Below, piece after piece: positions 1 through 9,313 of a stretch of DNA of 34,426 nt (its first letter is position 1; each line of letters opens with the position of its first letter). Below the pieces are notes generated by a model. The model was not told where the DNA came from. It saw only the letters and a program-made list of their open reading frames with translations, and searched no databases. The DNA lies in assembly GCA_040182905.1 (NCBI GenBank), contig JARQWU010000094.1:1-34426 (forward strand), written 5' to 3'. Made by a program: the position numbers and the translations under genes. The stretch comes from Barthelona sp. PAP020 (taxonomy: Eukaryota; Metamonada: BaSk clade).

Positions 1-348
1 TCCACCATTCAATCTACACAAGATGGAGAAATCTGGAAGGCTATATACAATGATAGACTTATCATAGGAACATGTTGCCAACTTCTGCCCATTTGGTGAA
101 ATGGCAACACCATAAACATTGTGTGAATGCTCTTTCAATGTACGATTCAATATTCCAGTTGCTACATCAATAACATGAACATCTGTATAATCACAAACAA
201 CCAATTGTTTACCATTTGGCAAGTATTTACTGTCAAACAAATGATTAGAAATCACATTTGCAATTTCACCTACACTATTTTCATCAATCTTTAGAGGAAA
301 TAAACCACATATAAATTCTCCTATTTCACCACTTAATTCAACAGACAT
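1..348 (-). CDS. WD40-repeat protein, N-terminal fragment
   Basis: The minus strand reads open from an ATG at 348-346 to the window edge, giving 116 residues with no stop, so the gene is cut by the boundary. The sequence contains a WD40-like blade: a stretch of the type HSHNVYGVAISPNGQKLATC is followed by SYDKSIIVYSL, the usual GH...V..v.fsPdg..lasgs.D..i.vw pattern. An earlier half-blade (GKQLVVCDYTDVHVIDVATG) precedes it. WD40 proteins are beta-propeller scaffolds. Too little is present to say which family this is. The next 1.26 kb upstream of its start has no gene. Confidence 0.65.
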   Translation of the reverse strand, partial: MSVELSGEIGEFICGLFPLKIDENSVGEIANVISNHLFDSKYLPNGKQLVVCDYTDVHVIDVATGILNRTLKEHSHNVYGVAISPNGQKLATCSYDKSIIVYSLPDFSILCRLNGG

Positions 349-645
349 ATAAACTAACAAAAAAAGACATAAATGGAAAATAGAAATTAGCGATTAACCA
401 GAAATTTTCAAAATTTCTCCAAAATTCAAATTGCAAATATTCACCTCATGTCAAGGAATGATGTTGACAACTATTCATTGTATGCAGTTGTTTTGTTTTT
501 AGATACAATTGAACACCGCTTTCTTTAATGTTTAATAAACTATGAGCTATACAACCTATTCGGGTGATTATTGTGTTGAAATAAGGTTACTTTCTCTTAT
601 TTATTGGGTGAAATTGGTGTTGGAAATCTTTCCACTGAAATTATC

Positions 646-1043
646 ATGTTTTATTTTTCCTTGTCCGAATTGTTTCCAAAACTTTCCACAATTGAGAACT
701 GGTGCCTCAGGTACTAACAAATAATAAACCTTTATCTTTATTCTTTTCGGGGGGTCCAGCGTTCCTGAAGGGAACCTCTCTTTTTTGAGACCTACTCTTT
801 CATAGGCTGTCATAGGAGAACTAAGCCATATGCGGGGTGTGAAATATTGCATTACTAATTGCTCAAAAGAGTTTAGAGCTCCGATATTTTTGAAATTTAT
901 CCTAATTGTGCAAATTTTCATACATTCACCGTGGCAGGTCAAAAATTTGGGGGTGGGTTAAGGAAAAGTTCCGTACCTCGAGGGAAAAAGGAAGAACCGG
1001 AAAATTTTGATTCGCCAAAAATAATAAGCTTGTGAACAACCCT
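646..1043. repeat. Tandem repeat unit, copy 1 (~400 bp)
   Basis: This unit aligns along most of its length with the next ~410 bp. Shared blocks in order: a TTTTATTTTTC start, a TTTCC-AACTTTCC block, AATAATAAACCTT, TTCTTTTCGGGG, GGTCCAGC then TTCC and GGAACCTCTC, TTTCATAGGCT, TGC..T.CTAATTG.TCAAAA (848-867), ACTCCGAT or GCTCCGAT, and GCTTGTGAACAA at the end. At 761-775 GTTCC and GGAAC can form a 5-bp hairpin with a 5-nt loop. The function is unknown; it could be a decayed mobile element or a non-coding RNA gene. Confidence 0.75.
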
Positions 1044-1457
1044 CATTTTTTTATTTTTCTTCTTGTACGAACCTTTTCCAGAACTTTCCCAAATTAGAGA
1101 CTGGGAAAACTCAGTTGATTAATAAATAATAAACCTTAATATTTATTCTTTTCGGGGTGGGGGGTCCAGCCTTCCTTTCAGGAACCTCTCAGTCTTAACT
1201 CTTTTATTTCATAGGCTATCCAGCGGAGAGAACTGTCCTATGGTGTATGTAAAATTCTTTGCAGTGCTAATTGTTCAAAAGGGCCCAAATACTCCGATCT
1301 TCTTGAAATTCATCCTAAATGCTCAAGGTTTCTTGCGGTTCACTAATAAAAGGCCAAAAATTTTGTAGAAGTTGATAGTAAAGTTACATATTCAAGGAAA
1401 AAAGGAAGAACAAAAAATTTGGATCATCAAAAACTAATTTGCTTGTGAACAACTCTC
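1044..1457. repeat. Tandem repeat unit, copy 2 (~410 bp)
   Basis: Diverged second copy of the unit at 646-1043, in the same orientation and directly adjacent. The order of conserved blocks is the same. The G-run near 1153 is longer than in copy 1 (GGGGTGGGGGG against GGGGGG). The hairpin position is kept, with a shorter stem (TTCC 1172-1175 with GGAA 1181-1184). A short T-rich stretch after 1457 resembles the start of a further truncated unit. Confidence 0.75.
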
Positions 1458-1611
1458 ATTTCATTTTTTTTATTTTTACAAATATTTTTTGTGTTTAAAA
1501 AAAAACCTCATCGATTGCTTTATAAATACAACTAATCAAAAGTTCTTATGTCAAACATTTCGAATATTATTTCGTTATAAAATGTGAAAAATGGGAAAAT
1601 CTATTTGTCAA

Positions 1612-2592
1612 TCAAACCGTTGAAGCCAAAGACAAATTTTCATCCAAACAAATTTCATGAAGTTTCAACTTACCTTCCAAAAAAGGACAAACAACTTCTT
1701 CAAACAAAGTATCAACTTTACTAACATTATTTCTGCCAGGACATGCTAGTTCTGAATGTGGAATATCACAAACACACCTAAATAACTTCTTTTTTTTTAA
1801 CAATTCATTTAATCCTAGTCTATCTCCTTCAAATAAAAGGTGTTCACTATCAGTAAAGTTCACTAAATGATCATCTTCATCCAAGTATCCAAAAAAAGCA
1901 CTTTGATAAGGTCTAACCTTATTATCAACAGTAGAAGCAACCAATAACAACCCTTCCAAACCCAACATATTTTGTTTATGTATTTCTTGCTCATGTACCG
2001 ATGCATGAATCTGATTCAAATGACTTAAAAATACGTTACCATCGTTATCCGGTCCTTTAGTCCAATAACTGCAGAAAGTCAAATGTTTTCTGAAAAAATT
2101 CATATGAGGAAATGGAGATACCAACTTTCCCATTAATTTGCCCACTTTTGCGGGAAGAAATGGAATGCTTGTCACACCAAAATGAGGACCAGCCAGTGAC
2201 ACAAAATATCTAACCTTTGGACTGTTATAATTTTGAATATAATATCTCGCTACTACAGCTCCTTGACTATGTGCAACGATATCAAAACCATCTTTCAATA
2301 AAGGATGATTTTGAATCAATTGAACAAAATTAGCAATATGTATTGAAAGATCATTAAACATGGATCTTATTTTTGAATCAAATGAAGCAGGAATAATTGG
2401 CTTTCCAGGAAATCTTTTTGACAATAAAGGTAAAATGGTTGTCCAATAATTAAAATCATCCATTAGTCCATGAACTAACACTAGTGGTGTTCTGTCACTC
2501 TCTGTATCGATTGAGGATAAGTTCATAAGATATAAATAATAATCAAAAAAATAAAGTTCCCAATAATTACGATGAAGCAACTTATTGTTCAT
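1612..2592 (-). CDS. Palmitoyl-protein thioesterase, PPT2-like
   Basis: This is a 326-aa alpha/beta hydrolase. After the beta strand PLVLVHGL come the nucleophile elbow AHSQGAVVARYY (Ser about 109), an Asp in STVDNKVRP (about 223) and a His in DIPHSELACPG (about 279), the expected catalytic triad order. The stretch around PYQSAFFGYLD and the following GDRLGLNELL matches the palmitoyl-protein thioesterase family, closest in feel to PPT2. That family removes thioester-linked fatty acyl groups in lysosomes. The first ATG is at 2592; the open frame extends 9 nt further only through a TTG. No clear signal peptide is seen (the N-terminus is Tyr/Phe-rich and not classical), which is odd for a lysosomal enzyme; an upstream exon may be missing. 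Confidence 0.8.
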   Translation of the reverse strand: MNNKLLHRNYWELYFFDYYLYLMNLSSIDTESDRTPLVLVHGLMDDFNYWTTILPLLSKRFPGKPIIPASFDSKIRSMFNDLSIHIANFVQLIQNHPLLKDGFDIVAHSQGAVVARYYIQNYNSPKVRYFVSLAGPHFGVTSIPFLPAKVGKLMGKLVSPFPHMNFFRKHLTFCSYWTKGPDNDGNVFLSHLNQIHASVHEQEIHKQNMLGLEGLLLVASTVDNKVRPYQSAFFGYLDEDDHLVNFTDSEHLLFEGDRLGLNELLKKKKLFRCVCDIPHSELACPGRNNVSKVDTLFEEVVCPFLEGKLKLHEICLDENLSLASTV

Positions 2593-2754
2593 TTTTATCA
2601 ATTAACATTCGTTTCACCAGTGATTTAATTGAAAAGAAATGAATGATTTTTAATGAAATCTTTGTCTTTTCGAAAAATTATTCACCACATGTTTGAACAG
2701 AACAAAGAAAAAAAAGTAAAAAAGGTTGATACATTTACAGAATAAATGACAAAA

Positions 2755-3894
2755 TTATTTGAATAGCAGTTCAATTTTCTCTTTCTGCTCTTCTGATACT
2801 TGATCTGGGAAATCAACAATAACTTCAACTAACAGATCACCGTGATTAGATGGCATATTTTTCAAAGGCATCCCTTCATTCTTGACACGAATAACTTGCA
2901 AAGGTTTTGTAACTGACTTTCTAGAAACAATGACATGGTGACCATCAAGATGAACAATTGTTTTTCTAAAGCCTACAAGAGCTTCTTTCAAAGAAACATG
3001 CATCGTAGTTCTCAAGTCATTATCATTGCGAACAAATTTATCATGTACCAATTCAACAACAGAAAGTTTCAATTTTCCAGCTGCCATTTTGGGTGAATAA
3101 TCAGTCATTTCATCAAAAACAATTTCATCTCCATTTTTCATTCCTCTCTCAAGAACAACCACCAAACGATCATAATGACTGTGTACCTTTTTCCCTTGAC
3201 AAACAGGACATTTTCTTTTTATCACATTACCTGTTCCATGACAATGACTGCATGGTTCTTGAACTTGTTGAACAAAACCCAATCCAATTTGTCTCATTTT
3301 TGTCGTATGACCCACACCATTGCATACAGGACATTTCGTAACATCATTCTTTGTTTTAGCACCAGTACCTCCACATTTTGAACAAGTACTTTCTCTTCGT
3401 ACGTTTAATTCAACAGCTTTACCAGAATATAATTCATCCAAAGTAACAGTCAATGGAATGGTAATATCAGCAGCCCTTTGAACTCCAGTACCATGTGCCC
3501 CTGAATGGTGTGCGCCACCAAAATTAAAATTAAATCCACCGCCAGTGAAATGAGAAAATATGTCAAAAGGATTTGTTGGTCTTTGTTGCCCTTGATTATG
3601 TGCATTTAAAGCTTCTTCACCTCCTTTGTCATAAATACCACGTTTTTCCTCGTCTGATAATACTTCATAAGCAGCCGCAATGTCCATAAACTTTTCTTCA
3701 GCTGCTTTGTCCCCAGGGTTTTTGTCTGGATGATATTTTAACGATAGTTCTCTGTATGCTCTTCGAATTTGTTTCTTAGAGGCAGAACGAGTGACTCCTA
3801 AAATGTTATAATAATCGCGACCACAAAACACAACATTTGACAATATTATTGTTGAAATTATAAATAGGTAAATGAATTTTTGTGATGATGTCAT
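2755..3894 (-). CDS. ER-type DnaJ (Hsp40 class A, Scj1/ERdj3-like)
   Basis: Co-chaperone that would stimulate an Hsp70 of the BiP type. With the start at 3894 the protein is 379 aa. It begins with a hydrophobic signal sequence ([17 protein letters not shown], ending near residue 25), directly followed by a J domain (DYYNILGV, with HPD at about 55-57). A Gly/Phe-rich linker follows (about 105-135), then four cysteine motifs ([32 protein letters not shown]; about 171-233) and the C-terminal substrate domain. The signal plus zinc fingers suggests an ER-lumen class like yeast Scj1. There is no KDEL-like C-terminus (it ends KIELLFK). An ATG 39 nt upstream (3933) is also in frame but would place 13 extra residues before the signal sequence. 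Confidence 0.9.
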   Translation of the reverse strand: MTSSQKFIYLFIISTIILSNVVFCGRDYYNILGVTRSASKKQIRRAYRELSLKYHPDKNPGDKAAEEKFMDIAAAYEVLSDEEKRGIYDKGGEEALNAHNQGQQRPTNPFDIFSHFTGGGFNFNFGGAHHSGAHGTGVQRAADITIPLTVTLDELYSGKAVELNVRRESTCSKCGGTGAKTKNDVTKCPVCNGVGHTTKMRQIGLGFVQQVQEPCSHCHGTGNVIKRKCPVCQGKKVHSHYDRLVVVLERGMKNGDEIVFDEMTDYSPKMAAGKLKLSVVELVHDKFVRNDNDLRTTMHVSLKEALVGFRKTIVHLDGHHVIVSRKSVTKPLQVIRVKNEGMPLKNMPSNHGDLLVEVIVDFPDQVSEEQKEKIELLFK

Positions 3895-3935
3895 TGAAAA
3901 ATCAAAAAAAAAAATTGAAACTTGTTTTTTCATAA
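3895..3935. promoter_or_regulatory. Very short divergent spacer
   Basis: Only 41 nt separate the preferred start of the minus-strand DnaJ gene from the ATG of the plus-strand RNase H2C-like gene. If the alternative DnaJ start at 3933 is used, just 2 nt remain. Both promoters must overlap each other or lie within the opposite gene. No recognisable promoter motif is visible. Confidence 0.4.
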
Positions 3936-4274
3936 ATGCAGATTTCAGATAATGTCACAAACACACAATTTTATCATATTCCAGTTGAAGTTCAATTTGG
4001 TGGCGATATTGACATGAAAAATCATTTAACAAACAATACAAGGGAATCAAAATCAAAAAATAATGGTTTCGTCACCACATTTAGAGGTTATCGTTTTCGA
4101 GGAAATGCGATTAAAGATTTGAATGTTTATTTGTGCGACAAAGACAACAAAGTCCTGAAAAGAAATAATTCTTTCTTAAGTTTTTTTTATGATCAAAAGA
4201 GTGAAAACCTTTTGAAGCAAGATAAAGAAGTGGTGTCATTAATGAATATGTTAACTGAAATTAATATGATGTAA
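3936..4274 (+). CDS. Ribonuclease H2 subunit C-like protein
   Basis: Small 112-aa protein starting at an ATG. The sequence [14 protein letters not shown] is followed about 30 residues on by [20 protein letters not shown]. This matches the RNase H2 C subunit pattern (HLLPC.V..DG..., then sFRGR.L.G). Subunit C, with subunits A and B, forms the eukaryotic RNase H2 that removes ribonucleotides from DNA and cleaves RNA:DNA hybrids. It is shorter than human RNASEH2C (about 164 aa) but similar in size to some protist versions. The C-terminal third is low in similarity. The assignment rests on these two motifs and their spacing. Confidence 0.6.
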   Translation: MQISDNVTNTQFYHIPVEVQFGGDIDMKNHLTNNTRESKSKNNGFVTTFRGYRFRGNAIKDLNVYLCDKDNKVLKRNNSFLSFFYDQKSENLLKQDKEVVSLMNMLTEINMM

Positions 4275-4665
4275 AAAAAGAGGATGAAACATCTTCAATA
4301 ATTGAAAATTCATTAGTTAATTTATTTTTTTAGTATATATAACAGTTAGACAAAAAGAAAAGTTTTCATTTCCAAACAAAAAAATGGCTTCAGCGTTTTA
4401 TAAAAGTATTTATTTATCCTTTTTTTTTTTAAAAAAAAATTACTCTTTTTTAAAAGTTTAGTTTTTGCTGCTTGCAATAAAAAAAATAACGATTGTTGTT
4501 GGAAAAAAAGATATTTTTCCATTTACATTCAAATTGTCCAGACACAAAAAGACAAGACCAAATAAACGCCAAAAAAATAGTTGAAAAGATTTATTTTTGC
4601 AAAGAAGAAATGGAAAATTTGTTGCATATAATTTTATTGTTCACTTCAAATTAAGTTTAAAAAAA
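4275..4665. other. AT-rich spacer, no feature seen
   Basis: Homopolymer A and T runs dominate. I see no RNA gene, repeat or intron signal. An apparent in-frame 23-codon upstream extension of the next gene begins at TTG, not ATG, and is disregarded. Confidence 0.6.
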
Positions 4666-5664
4666 ATGAATGACCCACATCATGATAGATTTTTAAAAAT
4701 ATTGAATGCATCAAAAGGACTTAAATCAATTGTTAGAAAATCCGAAAACAAACAAATTGTTAATTACGAGACTGTTATTACCGAGTTTAGTTTTTCTAAT
4801 GAAAAAGATTTACTTATTTCAACTGTACACACAAAAAAAAAAGAAAATAGACAATATAAACTTGGAAAACCCCTTGAAATAATTAATTTCAACAAGGATA
4901 TTTTATCTTTATCATTTGTGGTAGAAAGTACAGCAAAAGCTACTGAAGATTTTCAAACAGATTTGCAAATGAGCAAAATTGAGAGCTCAGAAAGACCCCT
5001 CATTTCAGTGACTCCAAATTCTTTTGGAACAAATGAAGAACGTATGGCTTTATCAAGTATCAGGGATGCAGGAAAACCCAAAAAACTGCAACAGTTTAAA
5101 GATTCTGATACTACTAATTATACAGAAGATTCATATTCCAATGTTCTTTTAGTTAAAAGGGAAGCAGAAAGGAAACATTCTTTTGTTGGCTCTTTGCCTG
5201 ATCAAAAAGAAAAATCGCGCTTTTCCGCTTTTCCACAACCTTACAGTGAACTTTTGAAGAGGATAGACTCTAGACCAAGATCTAACAGTCAATTAGCACC
5301 AAATACGTCTAAATATTTTGTGGATGCCAGAAAAAAAGAAAAGAAAATCTTGCGTTGCATGGATACAATGCTTAGCCGCAATGTTAACAATATTGATTTC
5401 AAAGAACACTTTAAAAAATACAAGGAAATTCCACAGAACAGCAATGTTGACAAAGAATCAAAGGAAGAGCTATCAAAGAGCCAGTTCTTTATTGAAGATA
5501 AACCTCATATGTTCAGCCCTTCCACAGTCGCTACTGCTCATGCCTTTGATTCAGACAATCAGACAGAAATTACTAAAAAAGGGGAGCCTTTGAAAAGAGA
5601 ATTGTCCGTTCGTGCTTATTATGTGCAAAATTTCAATTATGATCGTTATAAATTTTCTTCATAA
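4666..5664 (+). CDS. Hypothetical disordered protein
   Basis: A 332-aa frame from the ATG at 4666, set in an A-run typical of start contexts here. I do not recognise a family. The first ~100 residues look mixed alpha/beta (for example IVNYETVITEFSFSNEKDLLIS). The rest is rich in Lys, Glu, Ser and Asn with little hydrophobic periodicity, so probably disordered. No signal peptide or membrane segment is visible. The C-terminus ends in an aromatic-rich stretch (RAYYVQNFNYDRYKF). Coding status is supported by the long frame in very AT-rich sequence. It lies head-to-tail between the RNase H2C-like and CEP44-like genes. Confidence 0.6.
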   Translation: MNDPHHDRFLKILNASKGLKSIVRKSENKQIVNYETVITEFSFSNEKDLLISTVHTKKKENRQYKLGKPLEIINFNKDILSLSFVVESTAKATEDFQTDLQMSKIESSERPLISVTPNSFGTNEERMALSSIRDAGKPKKLQQFKDSDTTNYTEDSYSNVLLVKREAERKHSFVGSLPDQKEKSRFSAFPQPYSELLKRIDSRPRSNSQLAPNTSKYFVDARKKEKKILRCMDTMLSRNVNNIDFKEHFKKYKEIPQNSNVDKESKEELSKSQFFIEDKPHMFSPSTVATAHAFDSDNQTEITKKGEPLKRELSVRAYYVQNFNYDRYKFSS

Positions 5665-6120
5665 ATGATATTTAATTCAATAAACTTTATTTTTAACATC
5701 ATGTGTTTATTTTATTGAAGGAGACAATAGAATGCTAAAGATGTGCTGCTGAAAAATCAAATGAAACTTTGAAGTCAATTTACATTATAAAGTTTTGTAG
5801 AGATATGTTTGATTGTATGAATAACAGATGATATTGGTAAGCTGTCAATAAAGAATCTTCTAGTTTTTCTTTCAATTTTGTATGGCAATGAGGGTTCTTA
5901 GGAATTAAAGGCCAAAACTACAAACCTTCACTTTACAATTATCAGAATAGTTAGCAAAGAGTTTTTTTGGTTTTCTTTCCTCTGTAAATAGATATAATCA
6001 TCACAAAAGAATCGAATAACTTTGTATCAACAATTGTTTTTGGATTTGGCCTCAATATTCAAAAACGCCTAATCAACATTTTTTTTTTATTGTTTAAAAC
6101 TTTCGTTTATTATATTGTTT
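5665..6120. other. Intergenic spacer, nothing identified
   Basis: A 456-nt gap. Its beginning (TTCAATAAACTTTA near 5678-5691) could serve as a polyadenylation signal for the upstream gene. I found no tRNA, snRNA or coding exon. A stretch near 5888-5925 (GGGTTCTTAGG ... AAAGGCCAAAAC) faintly recalls the repeat at 646-1457 but is too short to call. Confidence 0.5.
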
Positions 6121-7149
6121 ATGCAATCAATCGATAGATTAATAGAAAGAATCCATTCAAATTTATTGCAATTTAAATTTGATTTTGAATGGGATGAAAA
6201 AAAATTGAAGAAAGGTGATATTAACATAATTATATCAATATTTAAAAGATGTTTAACATTTTCCAAATATATAAGATACACATTAACCAATCAAAATGTT
6301 AGATTTGATTTTAGTTCTGCAGGATCTTTTTTGGAGTCATTTTTTGATTTACTTGATAAAGAATTTAGTCTTATGCCACCATTAAGCATCAATGAATTAA
6401 AAAATGTTACCAAAGATTCAACAATAATAACTGAAAAATTAGAATTTGTTTTATCGGTCATAAGAATATTCAAACGAAGACACAATGAATTGTACAGATC
6501 ATCCAATATTTCACCTGTAAAAAAGTTTGATGAAACTCAAAATTTGACTGGCACAAAACAAGAATTTCTCAATAGTATTTCAAAAAAGCGAGAAAAAGGA
6601 AGAAAACAAGAGAATAAATTGGTTTTTGATCCAAAAGGTGACAGTTCAGAAGATGATTCTGTCGATTTAAAAGAGACTGTAAACGATGAAAAATTAAATG
6701 AGTTTCCTGACGAGTTGATATCTACCAGGGCATTTGATGAAGCGGTTTCAAAATTGACAGATAAATATGAAAATAGATTGGCAATATTACAAAGAGATTA
6801 TACCACTTTTTATGAAGAAATGAATAAGAGAATTGAAAGTCTTGCATCTGATGTATCAATAAACTCAAATGAAATCAAATCAATCACTGAACGCCTAAGT
6901 GTTATAGAACCCTCATTATTGATATTAAGAAAGGAACAAAACATTTTAAACAAGAGTATTCAATTGAATAACACCGTTAATGATTCAAGTGATATGTCTA
7001 TTGGAGAATTAAACTTGGATAAAAATTCACCTATGAAGCCTTTAACTGATGCTGTTGAGAAATTGCAGAAACAGAACAGGAGCTTAAAAAAACAAATTGA
7101 TACTTTGAGAACATCCACTGTTGAATCAACACCATATCCATATAAATAG
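6121..7149 (+). CDS. CEP44-like centrosomal/basal-body protein
   Basis: A 342-aa protein starting at the ATG 6121 (the frame extends 6 nt upstream only via TTG). The first ~125 residues follow the CEP44 N-terminal domain: an initial helix (IDRLIERIHSNLLQFKF), LKKGDINIIISIFKRCL, TFSKYIRYTL, RFDFSSAGSFLESFFDLLDKEF with the later MPPLS, and EKLEFVLSVIRIFKRRHNEL. Human CEP44 has the parallel motifs KGDP, YS, DLRF...LLRDQFNYKP and K..H.EL. Residues ~200-335 form predicted coiled coil. CEP44 binds centriolar microtubules and is needed for centriole-to-centrosome conversion. Its presence suggests centrioles or flagellar basal bodies in this organism. Confidence 0.65.
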   Translation: MQSIDRLIERIHSNLLQFKFDFEWDEKKLKKGDINIIISIFKRCLTFSKYIRYTLTNQNVRFDFSSAGSFLESFFDLLDKEFSLMPPLSINELKNVTKDSTIITEKLEFVLSVIRIFKRRHNELYRSSNISPVKKFDETQNLTGTKQEFLNSISKKREKGRKQENKLVFDPKGDSSEDDSVDLKETVNDEKLNEFPDELISTRAFDEAVSKLTDKYENRLAILQRDYTTFYEEMNKRIESLASDVSINSNEIKSITERLSVIEPSLLILRKEQNILNKSIQLNNTVNDSSDMSIGELNLDKNSPMKPLTDAVEKLQKQNRSLKKQIDTLRTSTVESTPYPYK

Positions 7150-7382
7150 TTTGAGTGGTGTTTTTTTGTAAATCTGTTATATTTTTATTGGTCATTAATT
7201 CACTTTTTTTTTCAGTTCAATCTGGTTTATTGAAATATGAAAACATAAATTGATACTAAAAGAAGAGTTGATTCTTTTGAAAAAACAAAAAAAAGAAGAA
7301 AAAGAAAAAAAAAATTTCATTTACACTTTGAACTTCAACACTATATTTTTCTTGCAATATGTATAACAAAATACTCAACTTA

Positions 7383-8021
7383 TTAAAAACTGTATTTCAT
7401 TTTCAAAACCATTGCAGCGGCTTTTGCAGATCTAAAACTCGGACTACGCATAACCATCATAAAACGAATGAAAGCAACAATAATAATCACGATGTTTATT
7501 CCCCAAAAACATGATTCTATGAAACATATAACTCGAAAAACCATTTCAAATTCAGTTCCTATCATTCGATCTAAACTAAAAAAACCATGAAAATTCTGAA
7601 AATTCACAAAAGCATAGATGACATAAAAAATAAAAGAAATAATTGAGGAAATAAAATAAATAAATTGTGCAGTCCATTCATACAATCTTGCAAATCGAAA
7701 ACTAGAATAATAATATATCAAAGAAAAAAAAGCTACCAATAATAATGAAAAAAATGATAAAAGAATTCCTGCCCAACCATTAGTAACACCAATAATAGCA
7801 AAAATTATGTGTGACACAACTAAACATTAGAATACTTTTTCAAAATGATCAATAAAATTACAATTATACAGTAAACAAAATTCACATAATAAATGACTAA
7901 TTCTATGTAATTGAATAACATTTTTTTCCGACCCTTCAAGAGAATTCACATTGATATGAAATAACTTCAATAATGGTGGATAATTAAAATCATACCATTC
8001 CTCATCAGGAGACGCAGACAT
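7383..8021 (-). CDS. SCAMP-like membrane protein (two exons)
   Basis: Exon 1 is 8021-7862 (start MSASPDEEWYDFNYPP). The intron is 7861-7820 (42 nt, GTAATT...CTAATGTTTAG). Exon 2 is 7819-7383. The join gives 198 aa. Exon 2 alone lacks an ATG and exon 1 alone ends in a stop, so splicing is needed; this donor is a good fit that keeps frame. The protein has an NYPP motif before the first membrane segment, like the NWPP/NFPP of secretory carrier membrane proteins. Four hydrophobic segments follow, and a basic C-tail with RSPSFRSAKAAA resembles the SCAMP YRG..KA end. SCAMPs act in post-Golgi vesicle trafficking. The family call is tentative. The N-terminal NPF repeats of animal SCAMPs are absent. 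Confidence 0.5.
7820..7861 (-). other. Intron in SCAMP-like gene (42 nt)
   Basis: Donor GTAATT at 7861; acceptor CTAATGTTTAG ending at 7820. Removing it joins codons in phase 1 and links the start-bearing exon to the membrane exon. Two alternative in-phase donors a few codons upstream are possible but less consensus-like (GTGAAT, GTTTAC). Confidence 0.6.
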
Positions 8022-8227
8022 GTGTAAAAAAAAGTTTTAAAAAAACTTCCACTTTTCTTTTTCAACTATTTCGCATCATAATCAAAAAAAATTGCCAACA
8101 GAACTAAGTCTTTTAATCAAAGAAACATATTTACAAAAAAAAAATGAAAATAATAAACAACAAAACAAAAAAAAAACCCTGAAAAATTCTGTTTATTGAT
8201 GGATATCAAAAAGAAGTCAGATATTCA

Positions 8228-9081
8228 TTAGTTTTTATCCTTAAGACGATATTCACGGTCTTCTTCAATAGTAGCTTTAACACCACGATCCTTAGGAAGA
8301 GAAACTAAAGAAGAAGAACCATCACCAAGAATGAAAACATTGTTAGAACGAGTGGCAAATTCAACTCCATTGGCATCCTTCAAGTGGATAATTTCATGAG
8401 AACCGATGTGACGTTCACGACGAACAATTTGTCCAACACGACCAGTGTTAGCACCTCCAGTAATCATGGCAATATTTCCAACCTTGAAATGAGCAAACTT
8501 GACGATTTCACCAGTCTTGAGATCAAACTTGATAGTATCACCCTTCTTAATATCAGGATGAGGATAACGAATAGTACGACCATCATGAGTGACAATGAAA
8601 GGAATTCCCTTGGCTCCAATTTCGTATCTGACAACACGGCAAAGTTTGAAAGAGGCTTCTTCTTCTTGAATAGGAAGGATTTTGAAGCGACCCTTAACGT
8701 CATAAAGAAGACGATAGTTTTCACCAGTCTTGGGAATAGTGATAACATCCATGAAACCAGTAGGGAAACCAGGATCAGTACGAACCTTGTGATCAACTTG
8801 AATCAAACGATTCATAAGAATAGTAATAACTTCACGACGTGTGGTGGCATATTGAAGTTTCTCTCTCAATAAAATAATAAGAGGGAGACATTCACGAAGT
8901 TTGTGAGGTCCAGATGAAGGTCTGGGTGCCCAAACTCCTCCGAGCTTATCGAGCATCCAATGTTTAGGGGCGTTGAGTCTTCTGAGATGGTGACGAGGTC
9001 CACGAACCTAAATGTCAGTTAAAGTTTAATCATATGAATATATAAATATAGATAATTGTTATTTCAAACTAAGCATACCAT
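8228..9081 (-). CDS. RPS4: 40S ribosomal protein S4 (eS4)
   Basis: Exon 1 contributes only the ATG (9081-9079). The intron is 9078-9008. Exon 2 is 9007-8228. The product is 260 aa (human RPS4X 263). It starts [20 protein letters not shown], matching human [20 protein letters not shown] in register, which fixes the intron. Further matches include [68 protein letters not shown] and the KDANG...ATR KOW region. It is a core small-subunit component. Codons such as GTT, CGT and CGA-free runs look like those of the other highly expressed genes here. Confidence 0.97.
9008..9078 (-). other. Intron directly after RPS4 start codon (71 nt)
   Basis: Donor GTATGC immediately after ATG; acceptor CTGACATTTAG ending at 9008. 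Splicing restores the conserved eS4 N-terminus in frame. Confidence 0.9.
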
Positions 9082-9313
9082 TTAATTAATGTATCAGGGT
9101 ATAAAAACTGAAGGGGGAAGAAAAACGAAAATTTCAATTTTTCCAAATTTTTATTTTTTTTTTCTTACATCTCCTCATTTCATCAGATAAACATTTTGTA
9201 CAATGCTAATTAAATGATTAAACAAGAAAATAAAATACTATGAAATTTACCATGTCAAAAAAAAACAGATTTTCTTTTTTTTCAACCAAAGACTAATTAT
9301 TCAAAAACAAATT

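Larger units (their letters stand above)
349..1611. other. Gene-free interval with tandem repeat
   Basis: No convincing coding region lies here. ORFs of 60 and 113 codons exist on the two strands, but they fall inside a tandemly duplicated element. The longer one is broken in the second copy by a 5-nt change in a G-run, so it is not conserved as protein. GC content is visibly higher than in other spacers. The two repeat units are listed separately. Confidence 0.6.

Noticed and set aside
601-942. 113-codon minus-strand ORF in repeat copy 1
   Set aside because: The frame is destroyed in repeat copy 2 by a 5-nt G-run difference, no domain is visible, and the translation looks like repeat sequence rather than protein.
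5888-5925. Possible further repeat copy
   Set aside because: Only one short block (AAGGCCAAAA) resembles the element; not above chance for this composition.
7821-7845. A 16-nt intron GTATT...TTTAG in the SCAMP-like gene
   Set aside because: It has donor, branch and acceptor-like sequence, but removing it creates an immediate in-frame stop; the 42-nt intron using the upstream GTAATT keeps frame.
8384-8872. 162-codon plus-strand ORF opposite RPS4
   Set aside because: It is an antisense shadow of the conserved RPS4 coding sequence.
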